Of a stretch of 64,000 nt of DNA, positions 45,992 through 55,781 are shown one piece after another. This DNA is from Lysobacter auxotrophicus. GTDB lineage: Bacteria; Pseudomonadota; Gammaproteobacteria; Xanthomonadales; Xanthomonadaceae. The stretch covers positions 3,472,001 through 3,536,000 of the forward strand of contig NZ_AP027041.1 of the NCBI RefSeq assembly GCF_027924565.1, in the 5' to 3' direction. Below the pieces are notes generated by a model. The model was given only the letters and a program-made list of their open reading frames with translations. It had not been told where the DNA came from and ran no database searches. A program made the translations under genes and the position numbers. The stretch's first letter is position 1, and every line of letters starts with the position of its first letter.

Positions 45992-46924
45992 TCAGCCGGC
46001 CGCCAGCGCCGCTCGGATCAGCCCCTCGAACCTGCCCTGGTCGTAGCGCATCAGGATCCGGAAGCGGTCCGCCAGCCCCGTCTGGCGGTTCCAGTCGACC
46101 ACGGTCATGCCGCGCGCGTGGCCCTGGCCCAGTTCGACGACGACCGGGCGCTCGACCAGTTCCGCCGCGCCGTCCGGCTCCAGCGCGTAGGCCATCGCCA
46201 GCGCGTCGGCCGAATGCCAGTACTCGCCGCGGCGATCGGCCGACCACTCGCGCGTCTTCTTCGAAATGCGCTCGTAGAAACGCGCACGCGGCGAATCCGC
46301 CGCGAGCCACTCGACCACGCGGTCGTGCAGCAGGCCGTGCGCGATGGTGCCTTCCCAGTCGGCGAGGTCGATCCGCGGGAACGCCTCGAACACGATGTGC
46401 GCAGCTTCGGGATCGAAGTAGACGTTGAATTCCGCGGCCGGCGTGATGTTGCCGTGGCCGGTTACCGCGCCGCCCATCACGACGATGCGTGCCACGCGCT
46501 CGGGCAGCGTCGGGTCGAGCTTGAGCGCGAGCGCGACGTTGGTCAGCGGGCCGAGCGCGACCAGCAGCAGCCGGCCGGCATGCTCGTGCGACAGGCGAAG
46601 GATGGCCTGCGCGGCGTGTTCGCGTTCGGCGGTGCGGCGCGCGGCGTCGTAGCCGACATCGCCGAAGCCGTCCTCGCCGTGCACGTAGCCGGCGTCCGGC
46701 GCGGGATGCAGCAGCGGGCCTGGGCAACCGGCGAACACCGGCGCGTCGATGCCGGCGATTTCGCACAGCTTGAGCGCGTTGGCGACGGTGTGTTTGAGGC
46801 CGACGTTGCCGGCGGCGATGGTGAGACCGACGACCTCGTGCCGCGGATCGTTGAAGGCCATCAGCAGGGCGAGCGCGTCGTCCACGCCCGGGTCGGTGTC
46901 GATCAGAAGGGGAATCTTGTCCAT
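45992..46924 (-). CDS. Inosine-uridine preferring nucleoside hydrolase
   Basis: A 310-residue enzyme hydrolysing the N-glycosidic bond of ribonucleosides to base and ribose. The calcium and ribose-binding [16 protein letters not shown] is at the N-terminus. Further family segments are [48 protein letters not shown] with [11 protein letters not shown], and the active-site His region [20 protein letters not shown]. No signal peptide, so cytoplasmic. It lies 36 bp after cutC on the same strand, probably as the last gene of the glucokinase cluster. Confidence 0.92.
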   Translation of the reverse strand: MDKIPLLIDTDPGVDDALALLMAFNDPRHEVVGLTIAAGNVGLKHTVANALKLCEIAGIDAPVFAGCPGPLLHPAPDAGYVHGEDGFGDVGYDAARRTAEREHAAQAILRLSHEHAGRLLLVALGPLTNVALALKLDPTLPERVARIVVMGGAVTGHGNITPAAEFNVYFDPEAAHIVFEAFPRIDLADWEGTIAHGLLHDRVVEWLAADSPRARFYERISKKTREWSADRRGEYWHSADALAMAYALEPDGAAELVERPVVVELGQGHARGMTVVDWNRQTGLADRFRILMRYDQGRFEGLIRAALAAG

Positions 46925-46960
46925 TCGCCGATTATCACCGGCCCGCGTGTCGCGCGCCTT

Positions 46961-47698
46961 TCACGATGCCAGCGCATCGCGCAGGGCCCGCACGATCCCG
47001 GCGTCGGTCCGCGACCACGGCGCGTCCAGCCCGGGAAGGCGACGCGTCAGGTGCATCGGGGAGTCGACGGCCTGTTTGGCCGACGCATGCACCTCGCGAA
47101 CACCCGCCTGCTGGACGAGATCGCGGACATTGCCGGGCGTGACACCCGCACCCGCCATCACGCCGATCCGTCCGGCTGCGCGCTCCACGAACGAAGCGAT
47201 CGTCCGCGATCCTTCCGGGGCAGCGGCGTGCGCGCCGGAGGTCAGCACGCGTTCGCAGCCCAGCGCGATCGCCGCGTCCAATGCGGCGAACGGATCGCGC
47301 GCCACGTCGATGGCGCGATGGAACGTCACGCCCAGCGAGCCGGCCGCAGCGAGCAGATCGCGACACAGCACGGCGTCCACATCGCCGTGCGCATCGAGCG
47401 CGCCGACGACCACGCCGTCGCAGCCCAGGCGCACGCACATTTCGATGTCGCGCAGCATCGTGTCGCGTTCCAGCGTGTCGTACAGGAAATCGCCGGCGCG
47501 CGGGCGGATCAGCACGTACAGCGGGATACGCAGGCGTTCGCGCGCCATCGCGAGCGTGCCGTACGACGGCGTGCAACCGCCCTCGCCGAGGTTCTCGCAC
47601 AGCTCGACACGGTCCGCGCCACCTTCCTGCGCTGCCAGCGCCGAGGCGAGCGAATTCGCGGCGATCTCCAACCGCACGCGTTCGGGGCGCGCGCTCAC
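46961..47698 (-). CDS. cutC: CutC family protein
   Basis: A 245-residue TIM-barrel protein. Family signatures are LEIAANSLASALAAQEGGAD followed by RVELCENLGEGGCTPSYG, then VLIRPRAGDFLYD, DGVVVGALDAHGDVD and VTFHRAIDVARDP. CutC is named for copper tolerance in Escherichia coli, but a direct copper role is disputed. Here it is translationally coupled (GTGA overlap) to a glycosylasparaginase and sits beside glucokinase. Together with the conserved barrel rim this suggests a sugar-processing enzyme. That is inference. Confidence 0.92.
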   Translation of the reverse strand: MSARPERVRLEIAANSLASALAAQEGGADRVELCENLGEGGCTPSYGTLAMARERLRIPLYVLIRPRAGDFLYDTLERDTMLRDIEMCVRLGCDGVVVGALDAHGDVDAVLCRDLLAAAGSLGVTFHRAIDVARDPFAALDAAIALGCERVLTSGAHAAAPEGSRTIASFVERAAGRIGVMAGAGVTPGNVRDLVQQAGVREVHASAKQAVDSPMHLTRRLPGLDAPWSRTDAGIVRALRDALAS

Positions 47699-48702
47699 TT
47701 CTGTTCGGTCCGGTACACCGACGCCGCGTCGTGCAGGCGATCGTGCGGCCCCGGCGATGCGTCCTGCACCGCGTAGACGAAGCCCTTGTGCAGTGCGAAC
47801 GCGCCGACGTCGCCGGCCTTGTTCATCGCGAGGAAGCACACCTGCAGCGTCTTGCTGGCCTCCGGGCGCTTGCGCACGACGCGATCGATCGCCTCGCGGC
47901 ACGCATCCGCCGGCGAGCGCCCCTGGCGCATCAGTTCGACGACGAGGAAGCTGGCTGCATTGCGGATCATTTCCTCGCCCACGCCCGACGCCGTCGCCGC
48001 GCCGACTTCGTTATCGACGTACAGGCCGGCCCCGATGATCGGGCTGTCGCCGACGCGGCCGTGCAGTTTCCACGCCATGCCGCTGGTCGTGCACGCGCCG
48101 GCGAGGTTTCCCTTCGCGTCGCGCGCGAGGATGCCGAGCGTGTCGTGGTTGGTCTTGTCGCCGGGTCGCGACTGGCGTTCGGCGTTGATCTGCGGCGCGT
48201 ACTTCGACGTCTTCAGCCATTGGCGCCACGCTTCGCGCGCCGTGTCGGTGAGCAGCGGCGTCTTCTCGAAACCCTGCGCGATGGCGAACTGCTGTGCACC
48301 GGCGCCGACCAGCATGACGTGCGGTGTCTTTTCCATCACCGCGCGCGCGACCGAAACCGGATGCGCGATGTCTTCCAGCGCCGCGACCGAGCCGCAACGT
48401 CCGTCGCCGTCCATGATGCTGGCGTCGAGGGTCAGCACGCCGTCGCGATCGGGATTGCCGCAGCGGCCGACCGTCGGATTGCACAGGTCCGCCTCTGCCC
48501 AGCGCGCGCCGGCTTCCACGGCATCCAGCGCGCTGCCGCCGCGCGCGAGCACCGGCCACGCGGCGGCGTTGGCGCCAACGCCGAAATCCCACGTCGATAC
48601 GATGCGCGCGCCGCTGGCGACCGGTGCGCCTTCGCCGCGCGGAAGAACGGCGGCACCTGCCGCGAGCAGCGAGGCCTGCAGGAATTGTCGGCGATTGCCC
48701 AT
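47695..48702 (-). CDS. N4-(beta-N-acetylglucosaminyl)-L-asparaginase (glycosylasparaginase)
   Basis: A 335-residue Ntn-hydrolase precursor. The N-terminus MGNRRQFLQASLLAAGAAVL has a twin-arginine-type signal, so export to the periplasm is likely. The self-cleavage site is HDTLGILARD, with the nucleophile Thr at residue 188, giving alpha and beta subunits as in the family. Substrate-binding segments include GRVGDSPIIGAGLYVDNEVG and ATASGVGEEMIRNAASFLVV. The enzyme releases Asn-linked GlcNAc from glycopeptides. It is coupled to cutC and follows glucokinase by 37 bp. Confidence 0.93.
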   Translation of the reverse strand: MGNRRQFLQASLLAAGAAVLPRGEGAPVASGARIVSTWDFGVGANAAAWPVLARGGSALDAVEAGARWAEADLCNPTVGRCGNPDRDGVLTLDASIMDGDGRCGSVAALEDIAHPVSVARAVMEKTPHVMLVGAGAQQFAIAQGFEKTPLLTDTAREAWRQWLKTSKYAPQINAERQSRPGDKTNHDTLGILARDAKGNLAGACTTSGMAWKLHGRVGDSPIIGAGLYVDNEVGAATASGVGEEMIRNAASFLVVELMRQGRSPADACREAIDRVVRKRPEASKTLQVCFLAMNKAGDVGAFALHKGFVYAVQDASPGPHDRLHDAASVYRTEQK

Positions 48703-48739
48703 CAGGAATTCCCGGAAAGTGGGGTCGGGCCGTACCGGA

Positions 48740-49759
48740 TCAGAAACCGGAATGGCGCTCGTAATACCAGGCCGCGGCGCCGACGAGGCCGAGCTGGCCG
48801 TGATCGACCAGCCACACCGGCACGCGGGCCAGCACTTCGCCGAGCACGCCCTTGTTGCGGAAACGGGCCGCGAAATCGCTCTCGAGCAGGAAGGGACGGA
48901 TCTGCGCCGGGATGCCGCCGGCCAGATACACCGCGTCGGCGCCGAACGTCACCGCGAGGTCGCCGGCCAGGCTGCCCAGCAGGCTGCAGAACAGGCGCAG
49001 CGATTCCAGCGCCTGTACGTCGCTGCCGGCCTGTGCGGCGGCGGCGATGGACTCGGGCGAGTCGAGCCTGGGGGCGACGCCATCGAGTTCGCACAGCGCG
49101 GTGTAGGTGTTCACCAGGCCAGGCCCGGAGAGAACGCGCTCGTTGTCCACGTGCGGCCAGCGCTGGAGCAGGCGGCCGAGCAGCGCGATTTCGCGCGGCG
49201 TGCCGACAGCGAGCGCGGCGTGGCCCGCTTCGCTCGCCAGCACGCGCAGCGGCACGCCCTGCTGCAGCGTGCGCGGCAGACACAGCGAGGCGCCGAACCC
49301 GGTGCCCGGTCCGAGCACCAGCGCCGGCCCGTCGCCGGCCTGCAGCGGGCCGCAGACGCGGGTCATCGCGGCCACGTCGATGTAGGGCATCGCGCAGGCC
49401 ACGGCTTCGAAATCGTTGAGCAGCGCGAAATACGCGACGCCGGCCTCGCGGCGCGTGCGCTCCAGCGAGACCGGCCACGGCAGGTTCGCGTTGATCAGCG
49501 TGTCGCCTTCGAGCCGGCCCGCGATGGCGACCACGACATGCGTGCGATCGGCGCCGTGCGTCTTGGCGAAGTCGTCGATGATCGCGGCGAGGGAGGGGAA
49601 TTCGGCACACGCGTAGCGGTGGTACGCCAGCACGTCCACCTTGCCGCCGGGACGCACGTGGACCAGGCCCAGCCGCGCGTGGGTGCCGCCGACATCGGCC
49701 GCTATGAACGGCTGGGAGCCGTGCCGGCCGACGGGATGTTCGGTTGGAGCGGAAATCAC
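48740..49759 (-). CDS. glk: Glucokinase (Glk family)
   Basis: A sugar kinase of 339 residues from the GTG at 49759. ATP and sugar motifs are FIAADVGGTHARLGLV, LLNDFEAVACAMP (catalytic Asp), LGPGTGFGASLCLPR and LRVLASEAGHAALAVG. The Glk-family C-terminus has FGADAVYLAGGIPAQIRPFL. It phosphorylates glucose, or possibly GlcNAc given the neighbouring glycosylasparaginase. The frame is open to 49834 with another GTG, which would add 25 residues of poor similarity. No good ribosome binding site marks either start. Confidence 0.88.
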   Translation of the reverse strand: MISAPTEHPVGRHGSQPFIAADVGGTHARLGLVHVRPGGKVDVLAYHRYACAEFPSLAAIIDDFAKTHGADRTHVVVAIAGRLEGDTLINANLPWPVSLERTRREAGVAYFALLNDFEAVACAMPYIDVAAMTRVCGPLQAGDGPALVLGPGTGFGASLCLPRTLQQGVPLRVLASEAGHAALAVGTPREIALLGRLLQRWPHVDNERVLSGPGLVNTYTALCELDGVAPRLDSPESIAAAAQAGSDVQALESLRLFCSLLGSLAGDLAVTFGADAVYLAGGIPAQIRPFLLESDFAARFRNKGVLGEVLARVPVWLVDHGQLGLVGAAAWYYERHSGF

Positions 49760-49861
49760 GATCGGCGGGTTCAACGGCTGCGACGGGGGTTCATGATGCC
49801 CGCTCGGGCGGGCGGCTGCAGGATCGGCCTTCACGCTTCGGGTTTCCGCGGAATTCGGGCC

Positions 49862-51979
49862 TCATGCGGCCGCGAACCGCACGGCGCCGCCGACCCAGCG
49901 CGCGACGATGCGCTCGGCCAGTTCGGGGGATTCGCGCAGGAGCCGCTCGCCCATGTCGTGCACCTGCGGCAGCAGGTCGGCATCGCGCGCGAGGTCGGCG
50001 ACGCGGAACTGCGCCAGGCCCGTCTGGCGGGTGCCGAGCAGTTCGCCGGGGCCGCGCAGTTCCAGGTCCTTTTCCGCGATGACGAAGCCGTCGTTGGTCT
50101 CGCGCATGGTTTCCAGGCGCTGGCGGGCCATCTGCGACAGCGGCGCCTGGTAGAGCAGCACGCAGCTCGACGCCGCGCTGCCGCGTCCCACGCGCCCGCG
50201 CAACTGGTGCAGCTGGGCGAGGCCGAGCCGCTCGGCGTTCTCGATGATCATCAGCGACGCGTTGGGCACGTCGACGCCGACTTCGATGACCGTCGTCGCC
50301 ACCAGCAGGCCGATCTCGCCGTCCTTGAACGCGCGCATCGTCGCCTGCTTCTCGGCGGCCTTCATGCGGCCGTGGACCAGACCGACACGGACTTCGGGCA
50401 GGCGTTTGCACAGGTCTTCGTACGTGGATTGCGCGGCCTGCGCGACGACCTCGTCGCTGTCGTCGATCAGCGTGCACACCCAGTACGCCTGCCGGCCTTC
50501 GGCGCAGGCCTTGCGGATGCGTTCGACCAGTTCCGGCCGGCGTTCCGCGCTAAGCGCCACGGTCTGCACCGGGGTTCGACCGGGCGGAAGTTCGTCGATC
50601 GCGGACACGTCGAGGTCCGCGTACGCGGCCATCGCGAGCGTGCGCGGGATCGGGGTGGCCGTCATCACCAGCTGGTGCGGGACGATGGCATCGCCGTTGC
50701 CGCTGCCGCCGCTGCCCTTGTCCCGCAGCGCCAGGCGCTGGTGCACGCCGAAGCGATGCTGTTCGTCGACGATGGCCAGCGCGAGATCGTGGAAGGCCAC
50801 GCCTTCCTGCATCAGCGCGTGCGTGCCGACGACCACCTGCGCTTGCCCGGATGCGACCTCTTCCAGCACCTTCGCGCGCGCCTTGCCGGTGACCTTGCCG
50901 GCGAGCCACGCGACGCGAACGCCCAGCGGTTCGAGCCATCCGCGCAGGTTGTTGAGGTGCTGCTCGGCGAGCAGTTCCGTCGGCGCCATCAGCGCGGCCT
51001 GCTGGCCGGCTTCCACCGCGCACATGGCGGCGAGCGCGGCGACGACCGTCTTGCCGCTGCCGACGTCGCCCTGCACGAGGCGGAGCATCGGATGCGACTT
51101 CGCGAGGTCGGCGCGGATCTGCTCGAACACGCGCTGTTGCGCGCCGGTCAGCGCGAACGGCAGGCGCTTGCGCAACGTGTCGGCCAGCGCGGTCTTGTGC
51201 AGCACCGGCGCGGCGTGCGCCTGTTGCGCGATGCGCTGGCGGCGCAGGCTGAGGTGGTGCGCGAGCAGTTCCTCGATCGCGAGACGGCGCTGCGCCGGAT
51301 GGCGGCCGGCAAGCAGCGCGGCGACATCGGCGTCCTGCGGCGGACGATGCACCGTGAGCAGCGCCTCGCGCAGCGAAGGCAGGTTCGAGCCGTCGCGCAG
51401 TTCGCGAGGCAGCAGTTCGAGCGCGTCTTCCGGCGGCAGGCGATCGAGTGCCTGCCCGATGAGGCGGCGCAGCGACACCGGGCCGAGGCCCTCGATGGCC
51501 GGATACACCGGGTCCAGGCTGGTGCCGAGCGCGTCGTCGCCGGCCTCGTCGATCATGCGGTAGCTCGGGTGCACGATCTCGAGCCCGTGCTGCCCGGGTC
51601 GCGGCGTGCCGTAGCAGCGCACGCGCGCGCCGACCTGGAACTGCGCCACCTGCGCGGCGCGGAAATGAAAGAAGCGCAGCACCAGCGTGCCGTGCGAGTC
51701 GTCGCCGACGGCCACGCGCAGCATCGGCCGATAGCGGAAACCGCGCTCGACCGCCTCCACGCGCCCTTCGACCTGCGCGGCCACGCCGGGCTGCAGCAGC
51801 CGGATCGGCGTCAGCGCGGTGCGGTCCTCGTACTGGCGCGGCAGCTGCAGCCACAGGTCCTGCAGCGTGGCGAGCCCGCGCGCGGCGAGCTTCTCGGCCA
51901 CGCGCGGCCCGACGCCCTTCAGGGCGCTGATCGGCTGCTGCTGGAGATCGACGGACGCCCCGCCCTTGCGAATCGGCAT
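49862..51979 (-). CDS. recG: ATP-dependent DNA helicase RecG
   Basis: A 705-residue branch-migration helicase that remodels stalled forks and Holliday junctions. The N-terminal wedge has ALKGVGPRVAEKLAARG and an OB fold (QVEGRVEAVERGFRYRPMLR). Helicase motifs are LTGAQQRVFEQIRADL (Q-like), VQGDVGSGKTVVAALAAM (Walker A), APTELLAEQHLNNL, VDEQHRFGVHQR (DEQH box), MTATPIPRTLAMAAY, and ATTVIEVGVDVPNASLMIIE with QLHQLRGRVGRG. The ATG at 51979 fits the family length; longer upstream frames add Arg-rich sequence without similarity. Confidence 0.96.
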   Translation of the reverse strand: MPIRKGGASVDLQQQPISALKGVGPRVAEKLAARGLATLQDLWLQLPRQYEDRTALTPIRLLQPGVAAQVEGRVEAVERGFRYRPMLRVAVGDDSHGTLVLRFFHFRAAQVAQFQVGARVRCYGTPRPGQHGLEIVHPSYRMIDEAGDDALGTSLDPVYPAIEGLGPVSLRRLIGQALDRLPPEDALELLPRELRDGSNLPSLREALLTVHRPPQDADVAALLAGRHPAQRRLAIEELLAHHLSLRRQRIAQQAHAAPVLHKTALADTLRKRLPFALTGAQQRVFEQIRADLAKSHPMLRLVQGDVGSGKTVVAALAAMCAVEAGQQAALMAPTELLAEQHLNNLRGWLEPLGVRVAWLAGKVTGKARAKVLEEVASGQAQVVVGTHALMQEGVAFHDLALAIVDEQHRFGVHQRLALRDKGSGGSGNGDAIVPHQLVMTATPIPRTLAMAAYADLDVSAIDELPPGRTPVQTVALSAERRPELVERIRKACAEGRQAYWVCTLIDDSDEVVAQAAQSTYEDLCKRLPEVRVGLVHGRMKAAEKQATMRAFKDGEIGLLVATTVIEVGVDVPNASLMIIENAERLGLAQLHQLRGRVGRGSAASSCVLLYQAPLSQMARQRLETMRETNDGFVIAEKDLELRGPGELLGTRQTGLAQFRVADLARDADLLPQVHDMGERLLRESPELAERIVARWVGGAVRFAAA

Positions 51980-52076
51980 CCGGAAAGGATGCCGCGAAAG
52001 GCGCCGCGGGAGAAAGAGGGAAAGCCGGCGGTCCGCTGTCGGAAGATGCCGACGCGGTCGTGACACCGTCAGCGCC

Positions 52077-52106
52077 AACCCCTCTCCCGCGGTCGGGAGA
52101 GGGGTT
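52077..52106. terminator. Palindromic repeat acting as terminator after the TonB receptor gene
   Basis: AACCCCTCTCCCG and CGGGAGAGGGGTT form a 13-bp perfect stem around a 4-base loop, 10 bp after the receptor stop codon. It is the hairpin half of the GGGAGAGGGGTTGGGGTGAGGG family seen at 7890 and 23683, without the tail. Confidence 0.65.
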
Positions 52107-52115
52107 CAAGACGAA

Positions 52116-54530
52116 TCAGAAGTTCGCCGTCAGCTCCACGCCGTACGTGCGCGGTTGCGTCATGCGCGCGCCGACGGTGCCCAGCACGGTCATGCCGTAG
52201 GTGCCGAACGAGTTCACGTACTGGTTGTCGAGCAGGTTGTTGCCGTACACCGCGACGCCCCAGTGTCCGCTCGCCGACGTCCAGCCGATGCGTGCATCGA
52301 GCAGTTCCTGCGCCTCGCCCGCCTCGGCCTGGCCGAACCGACCGCAACCGAGCACCGACACCGATTCGTCGTTGGTGCGGCACTTGCCCACGTACGAGTA
52401 ACGCGCCGACGCGCGCACGTCGCCGGCGTCGGCCAGACGCCACACGTAGTTCGCGCCGGCAGCGAAGGACCATTCCGGCGCGCCCGTCGGCTGGCCGCCC
52501 AGGTCCAGGCCCTGCGGATTCACGTAGGTCTTGAAGGTCGAATCCAGGTATTCGGCGTTGAAGTCGAAGCCCAGTCCGTCGGTGGCCTGCCAGCGCAGGT
52601 CGAAGTCGACGCCGTACGCCTCCTGGTCGGAGGTGTTGACGAGGAAGCGCGGGATGTCCGTCGTCATGTCCAGCGTGACGGCCTGGCGGTTGTCGTAGAC
52701 GTAGTAGAACGCCGACACGTTGTACGCCAGCCGGTAGTCCGGCAGCGCATGCTTGATGCCGGTCTCGAAGTTCCAGACGTCCTCGTTCTCGAACTCGCTG
52801 CCGATCTGCAGCGCGTTGAAACCGCCGGCCTTGTAGCCCTTGGCGAGCGAGGCGAAGCCCATCAGGTTGTCGTTGAAGTGGTAGTCCACGACGAAGCGCG
52901 GGCTCCAGTCGTCCCAGGACTTCTTCGCGCGGTTGAGCACGCCCTTGTTCGCCAGCGCCGGCGGATCGATGAAGGCGATGTCGAACACCAGCATTTCCAG
53001 CGGAATGCCCGCGGCATCGAGGAAGCCGATGCGGTCGAGCAGCGCGAGTTGCGCGTCCAGTTCCGGCGCGCTGCGCAGGTCGTTGAACCAGGTGAAGTCC
53101 TTCTCGTCGCGCGTGTAGCGCAAACCCACGGTGACGTTGGTCTTGTCGTTGACGTGCCAGATCACGTCGCCGAACGCCGCGTACGCCTTGGTGTCGAGCG
53201 AGTTCACGAACTTCTCGTTCCACGGCAGGCCGGTGAGGTCGACCGGGATGCCGAACGCATTGGCTGCCTGCGTCAACGGACCGTACAGGCCGCCCGGCGC
53301 GAGGCCGAGGTTGTTGGCGATGGTGTCGACCGAATCGGTGAGCGCGTTGACCTCGCTGGTCTGGTCGGCGTCTTCCTGGAAATAGCTCAGGCCGGCGACC
53401 CAGTCGATGCGATCGGTCGAGCCGTTGAACTTGAACTCCTGGTAGAAGTTCGTGTTGCTCTCGGTGTTGGTCGAATCGACGTACAGGTAGCTCAGATTCG
53501 TGCCGTCTTCCTCGACGCGGTTGAGCGAATCGTAGTCGTGCCACGCGCTCGTCGAGGTCATGCTGAACCCGCCGAAGTTGTGGTCGACGATCAGCGTGAC
53601 GCCATCGAACGTGCGGGTTTCCGCGTCGGGCGCATCGGTCGCGTACGGCTGGCGTTCCGGATCGAGGAACGAGTCGGGGTCCGCCGGCGCGGTCGGCAGC
53701 GCGGGCAATGCGGGGATCGGCACGACGCCGGTGGTCGCCTGGCCGCGCTGGTCTAGGCTTTCGTGGTCCCACGAAATCCAGGCGCGCGTGTTGTCGCCGA
53801 AGCGCGTCTGGAACGCGGCGCGCGTGGCCCAGTTGTCTTCCGGCGCGAGGTCCTCGCCAGTGACCGCGTCGCGTACCCAGCCATCGGAATGGTTGAAGAT
53901 GCCGTTGAAGCGGAACGCCGACGTGTCGCTCACGGCGATGTTCGCCATGCCTTCGAAGTAGGTCTTGTTGTCGTTGCCCAGGCGCAGCTTGCCGCGCGCG
54001 TGGTTGCCGTCGGTGTCGGGGCGGTGCGTGATGATCGAGATGGCACCGGCCGCCGTGTTGCGGCCGAAGAGCGTGCCCTGCGGGCCCTTCAGCACTTCGA
54101 TGCGCTGCACGTCGGTGAACGGCAGCAGCACGCCGCCGCCGCGTCCGGCGTACACACCGTCGACGTACACGCCGACCGCGGGATCGGTACCGATGCCGAA
54201 GTCGTCGGTCTCGATGCCGCGCAGCTGGAAGCTCGGCTGCGTCGGCTGGAGGCTGTTGACGCGCAGGCCCGGCACGAAACTGTCGATGTCGCCGAGATCC
54301 TCCGCGGCGACGTCGTCGATCAGTTGTTCGGTGACCACCTGCAACGCGATCGGCACGTCGAGCAGTTCCTGCTCGCGGCTCTGCGCGGTGACGGTGATCG
54401 TGTCCAGCTGCGTGGCGTCCGTCGTGGTGGACGCGGCTTGCGCGAATGCCAGCGGCGAGGCCGCGACGGCGATACATCCAAAGAGCGCGCGGCCTAGACC
54501 GACCGCGAGCCTGCTCTTGCGTGGCGACAT
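52116..54530 (-). CDS. TonB-dependent outer membrane receptor
   Basis: An 804-residue receptor. The signal peptide ends near PLAFAQA. A TonB-box-like LDTITVTAQ leads into the plug domain (VPIALQVVTEQLIDDVAAED, QPSFQLRGIETDDFGIG, VGVYVDGVYAGRGGG, RIEVLKGPQGTLFGRNTAAG). The 22-strand barrel follows and ends RTYGVELTANF with a terminal Phe. The plug resembles the group of receptors for diverse organic substrates rather than a classical siderophore receptor, so the ligand is unknown. It lies 102 bp downstream of the diheme cytochrome gene on the same strand and is probably part of that cluster. Confidence 0.94.
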   Translation of the reverse strand: MSPRKSRLAVGLGRALFGCIAVAASPLAFAQAASTTTDATQLDTITVTAQSREQELLDVPIALQVVTEQLIDDVAAEDLGDIDSFVPGLRVNSLQPTQPSFQLRGIETDDFGIGTDPAVGVYVDGVYAGRGGGVLLPFTDVQRIEVLKGPQGTLFGRNTAAGAISIITHRPDTDGNHARGKLRLGNDNKTYFEGMANIAVSDTSAFRFNGIFNHSDGWVRDAVTGEDLAPEDNWATRAAFQTRFGDNTRAWISWDHESLDQRGQATTGVVPIPALPALPTAPADPDSFLDPERQPYATDAPDAETRTFDGVTLIVDHNFGGFSMTSTSAWHDYDSLNRVEEDGTNLSYLYVDSTNTESNTNFYQEFKFNGSTDRIDWVAGLSYFQEDADQTSEVNALTDSVDTIANNLGLAPGGLYGPLTQAANAFGIPVDLTGLPWNEKFVNSLDTKAYAAFGDVIWHVNDKTNVTVGLRYTRDEKDFTWFNDLRSAPELDAQLALLDRIGFLDAAGIPLEMLVFDIAFIDPPALANKGVLNRAKKSWDDWSPRFVVDYHFNDNLMGFASLAKGYKAGGFNALQIGSEFENEDVWNFETGIKHALPDYRLAYNVSAFYYVYDNRQAVTLDMTTDIPRFLVNTSDQEAYGVDFDLRWQATDGLGFDFNAEYLDSTFKTYVNPQGLDLGGQPTGAPEWSFAAGANYVWRLADAGDVRASARYSYVGKCRTNDESVSVLGCGRFGQAEAGEAQELLDARIGWTSASGHWGVAVYGNNLLDNQYVNSFGTYGMTVLGTVGARMTQPRTYGVELTANF

Positions 54531-54632
54531 CGGAACTCCCCTCCCAATGGCTTTCTTGTTTTTGTGGCGGCTTGCTTGGAAAACACGTTCAGCGCCGCGT
54601 CGTGCGGCCCCTTCCCGCGCGACGGACGAACC

Positions 54633-55781
54633 TTACCGCATCGCGACGTGCGCACCATCGCTGGTGCAGTTGCCCAGCCAGTCGGCGATCCACTGGCGAA
54701 CCACGGCGACGCCTTCCTCGTGCACGGTGGCGCGTCCGACCTCGGGCATCATCGCGCCGGGATCGAGACTGCTCATGCGGTAGACCAGGATGGAGTCGTC
54801 CGGCTTGCCCGGCACGATGTCGAACAGGTGGTCGCCCGTGCCCTGCCCCGCGGCGACCGGCGGCTTGCACAGGCCCAGGCGGCGCGTGTCGTCGGTGCCC
54901 GCGTCGAGCCACAGGCCCGACGTATCGGCCGGACCGACCTGGCTGTGGCAGTGGCCGCAGTTCACGTCGAGGTACGCACGCGCGCGGCTTTCGACCGACG
55001 CGCTCGCATCGTCCAGTCGCGCGTTGTGCGCAACGCCCGCGCCCGGCAGCCCTTCCAGACGTCCCAGCGACACCATGTGCGCCAGCTGGTTTTCGCCCGG
55101 GTGCCACGGATCGTCGCGATTGAGATGGCGCGCCTTCGGGCCGATGGGATGCAGCTCGCGCGTGGTGTTGTTGGTGGAATGGCAACCGGCGCACTGGTTC
55201 TCGTCGGGCACCTGGTAGGCGAAATCGGTCTTCGCGCTGCCGTCGGGCTTGTGCATCGTGAGCGGCACGGTGTCGCCGGCGCGCGCGAGCGTGGCTTCGG
55301 TCTGCGCCTCGTTCCACACGTACGGCAGCGCGGTCCAGCCGGTCTGGCGACGCACGAGCAGCCGCGTTTCGATGAGACGCACTTTAGACAGATCCAGCCC
55401 GTTCGCCGATTCGCCCTTCTGCTCGGCCACGCGCAGCACGGCGCCGCCTTCGGCGCGCGGGTAGTAGAACGTCTTGCTGATGATGGTGCCGACCGGGAAA
55501 TCGAACGCGTCGTTCGCGTCGTACTTCGCCTTCGTGCCGGGCGGCATCCAGATCGTGCGCAGCTTGTGCGCGTAATCGCTGAACAGCGCCGTGTTCAGCG
55601 CATACGGCTCGACGCCCTGGTTGAGCGTCAGGCGCGTTCCGTCGGAGGACAGCACATGCCATTCGCCCAGCGTCTGCGGCTGGCCTTGCGGATGGAACAG
55701 CACCGGCGCTTGGCTGCGCTGGCAACCGATGAAGGACATCGCGGCCGCCACGATGGCCGCGCAGATCACGAACCGCTTCAT
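54633..55781 (-). CDS. SO2930-type diheme c-type cytochrome lipoprotein
   Basis: A 382-residue exported protein with a lipobox-like FIGC, so probably lipid-anchored. Two heme c sites are visible: ENQCAGCHSTNNTTREL near residue 215 and DVNCGHCHSQVGPADTSGLW near residue 290 (both CxxCH). A terminal Met ligand may be in DPGAMMPEVGR. The N-terminal half is beta-rich (LNTALFSDYAHKLRTIWMPP, TIISKTFYYPRAEGG). I recognise the HNE_0200/SO2930 family, which regularly occurs beside a beta-helix protein. Its ATG overlaps the stop of that gene (ATGA). The redox partner is unknown. Confidence 0.88.
   Translation of the reverse strand: MKRFVICAAIVAAAMSFIGCQRSQAPVLFHPQGQPQTLGEWHVLSSDGTRLTLNQGVEPYALNTALFSDYAHKLRTIWMPPGTKAKYDANDAFDFPVGTIISKTFYYPRAEGGAVLRVAEQKGESANGLDLSKVRLIETRLLVRRQTGWTALPYVWNEAQTEATLARAGDTVPLTMHKPDGSAKTDFAYQVPDENQCAGCHSTNNTTRELHPIGPKARHLNRDDPWHPGENQLAHMVSLGRLEGLPGAGVAHNARLDDASASVESRARAYLDVNCGHCHSQVGPADTSGLWLDAGTDDTRRLGLCKPPVAAGQGTGDHLFDIVPGKPDDSILVYRMSSLDPGAMMPEVGRATVHEEGVAVVRQWIADWLGNCTSDGAHVAMR

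Noticed and set aside
47786-52063. A 1425-codon open frame on the plus strand
   Set aside because: It runs antisense to cutC, glycosylasparaginase, glk and recG. It is His/Arg/Gln-rich with no domain, as expected for the opposite strand of high-GC genes with G/C third positions.
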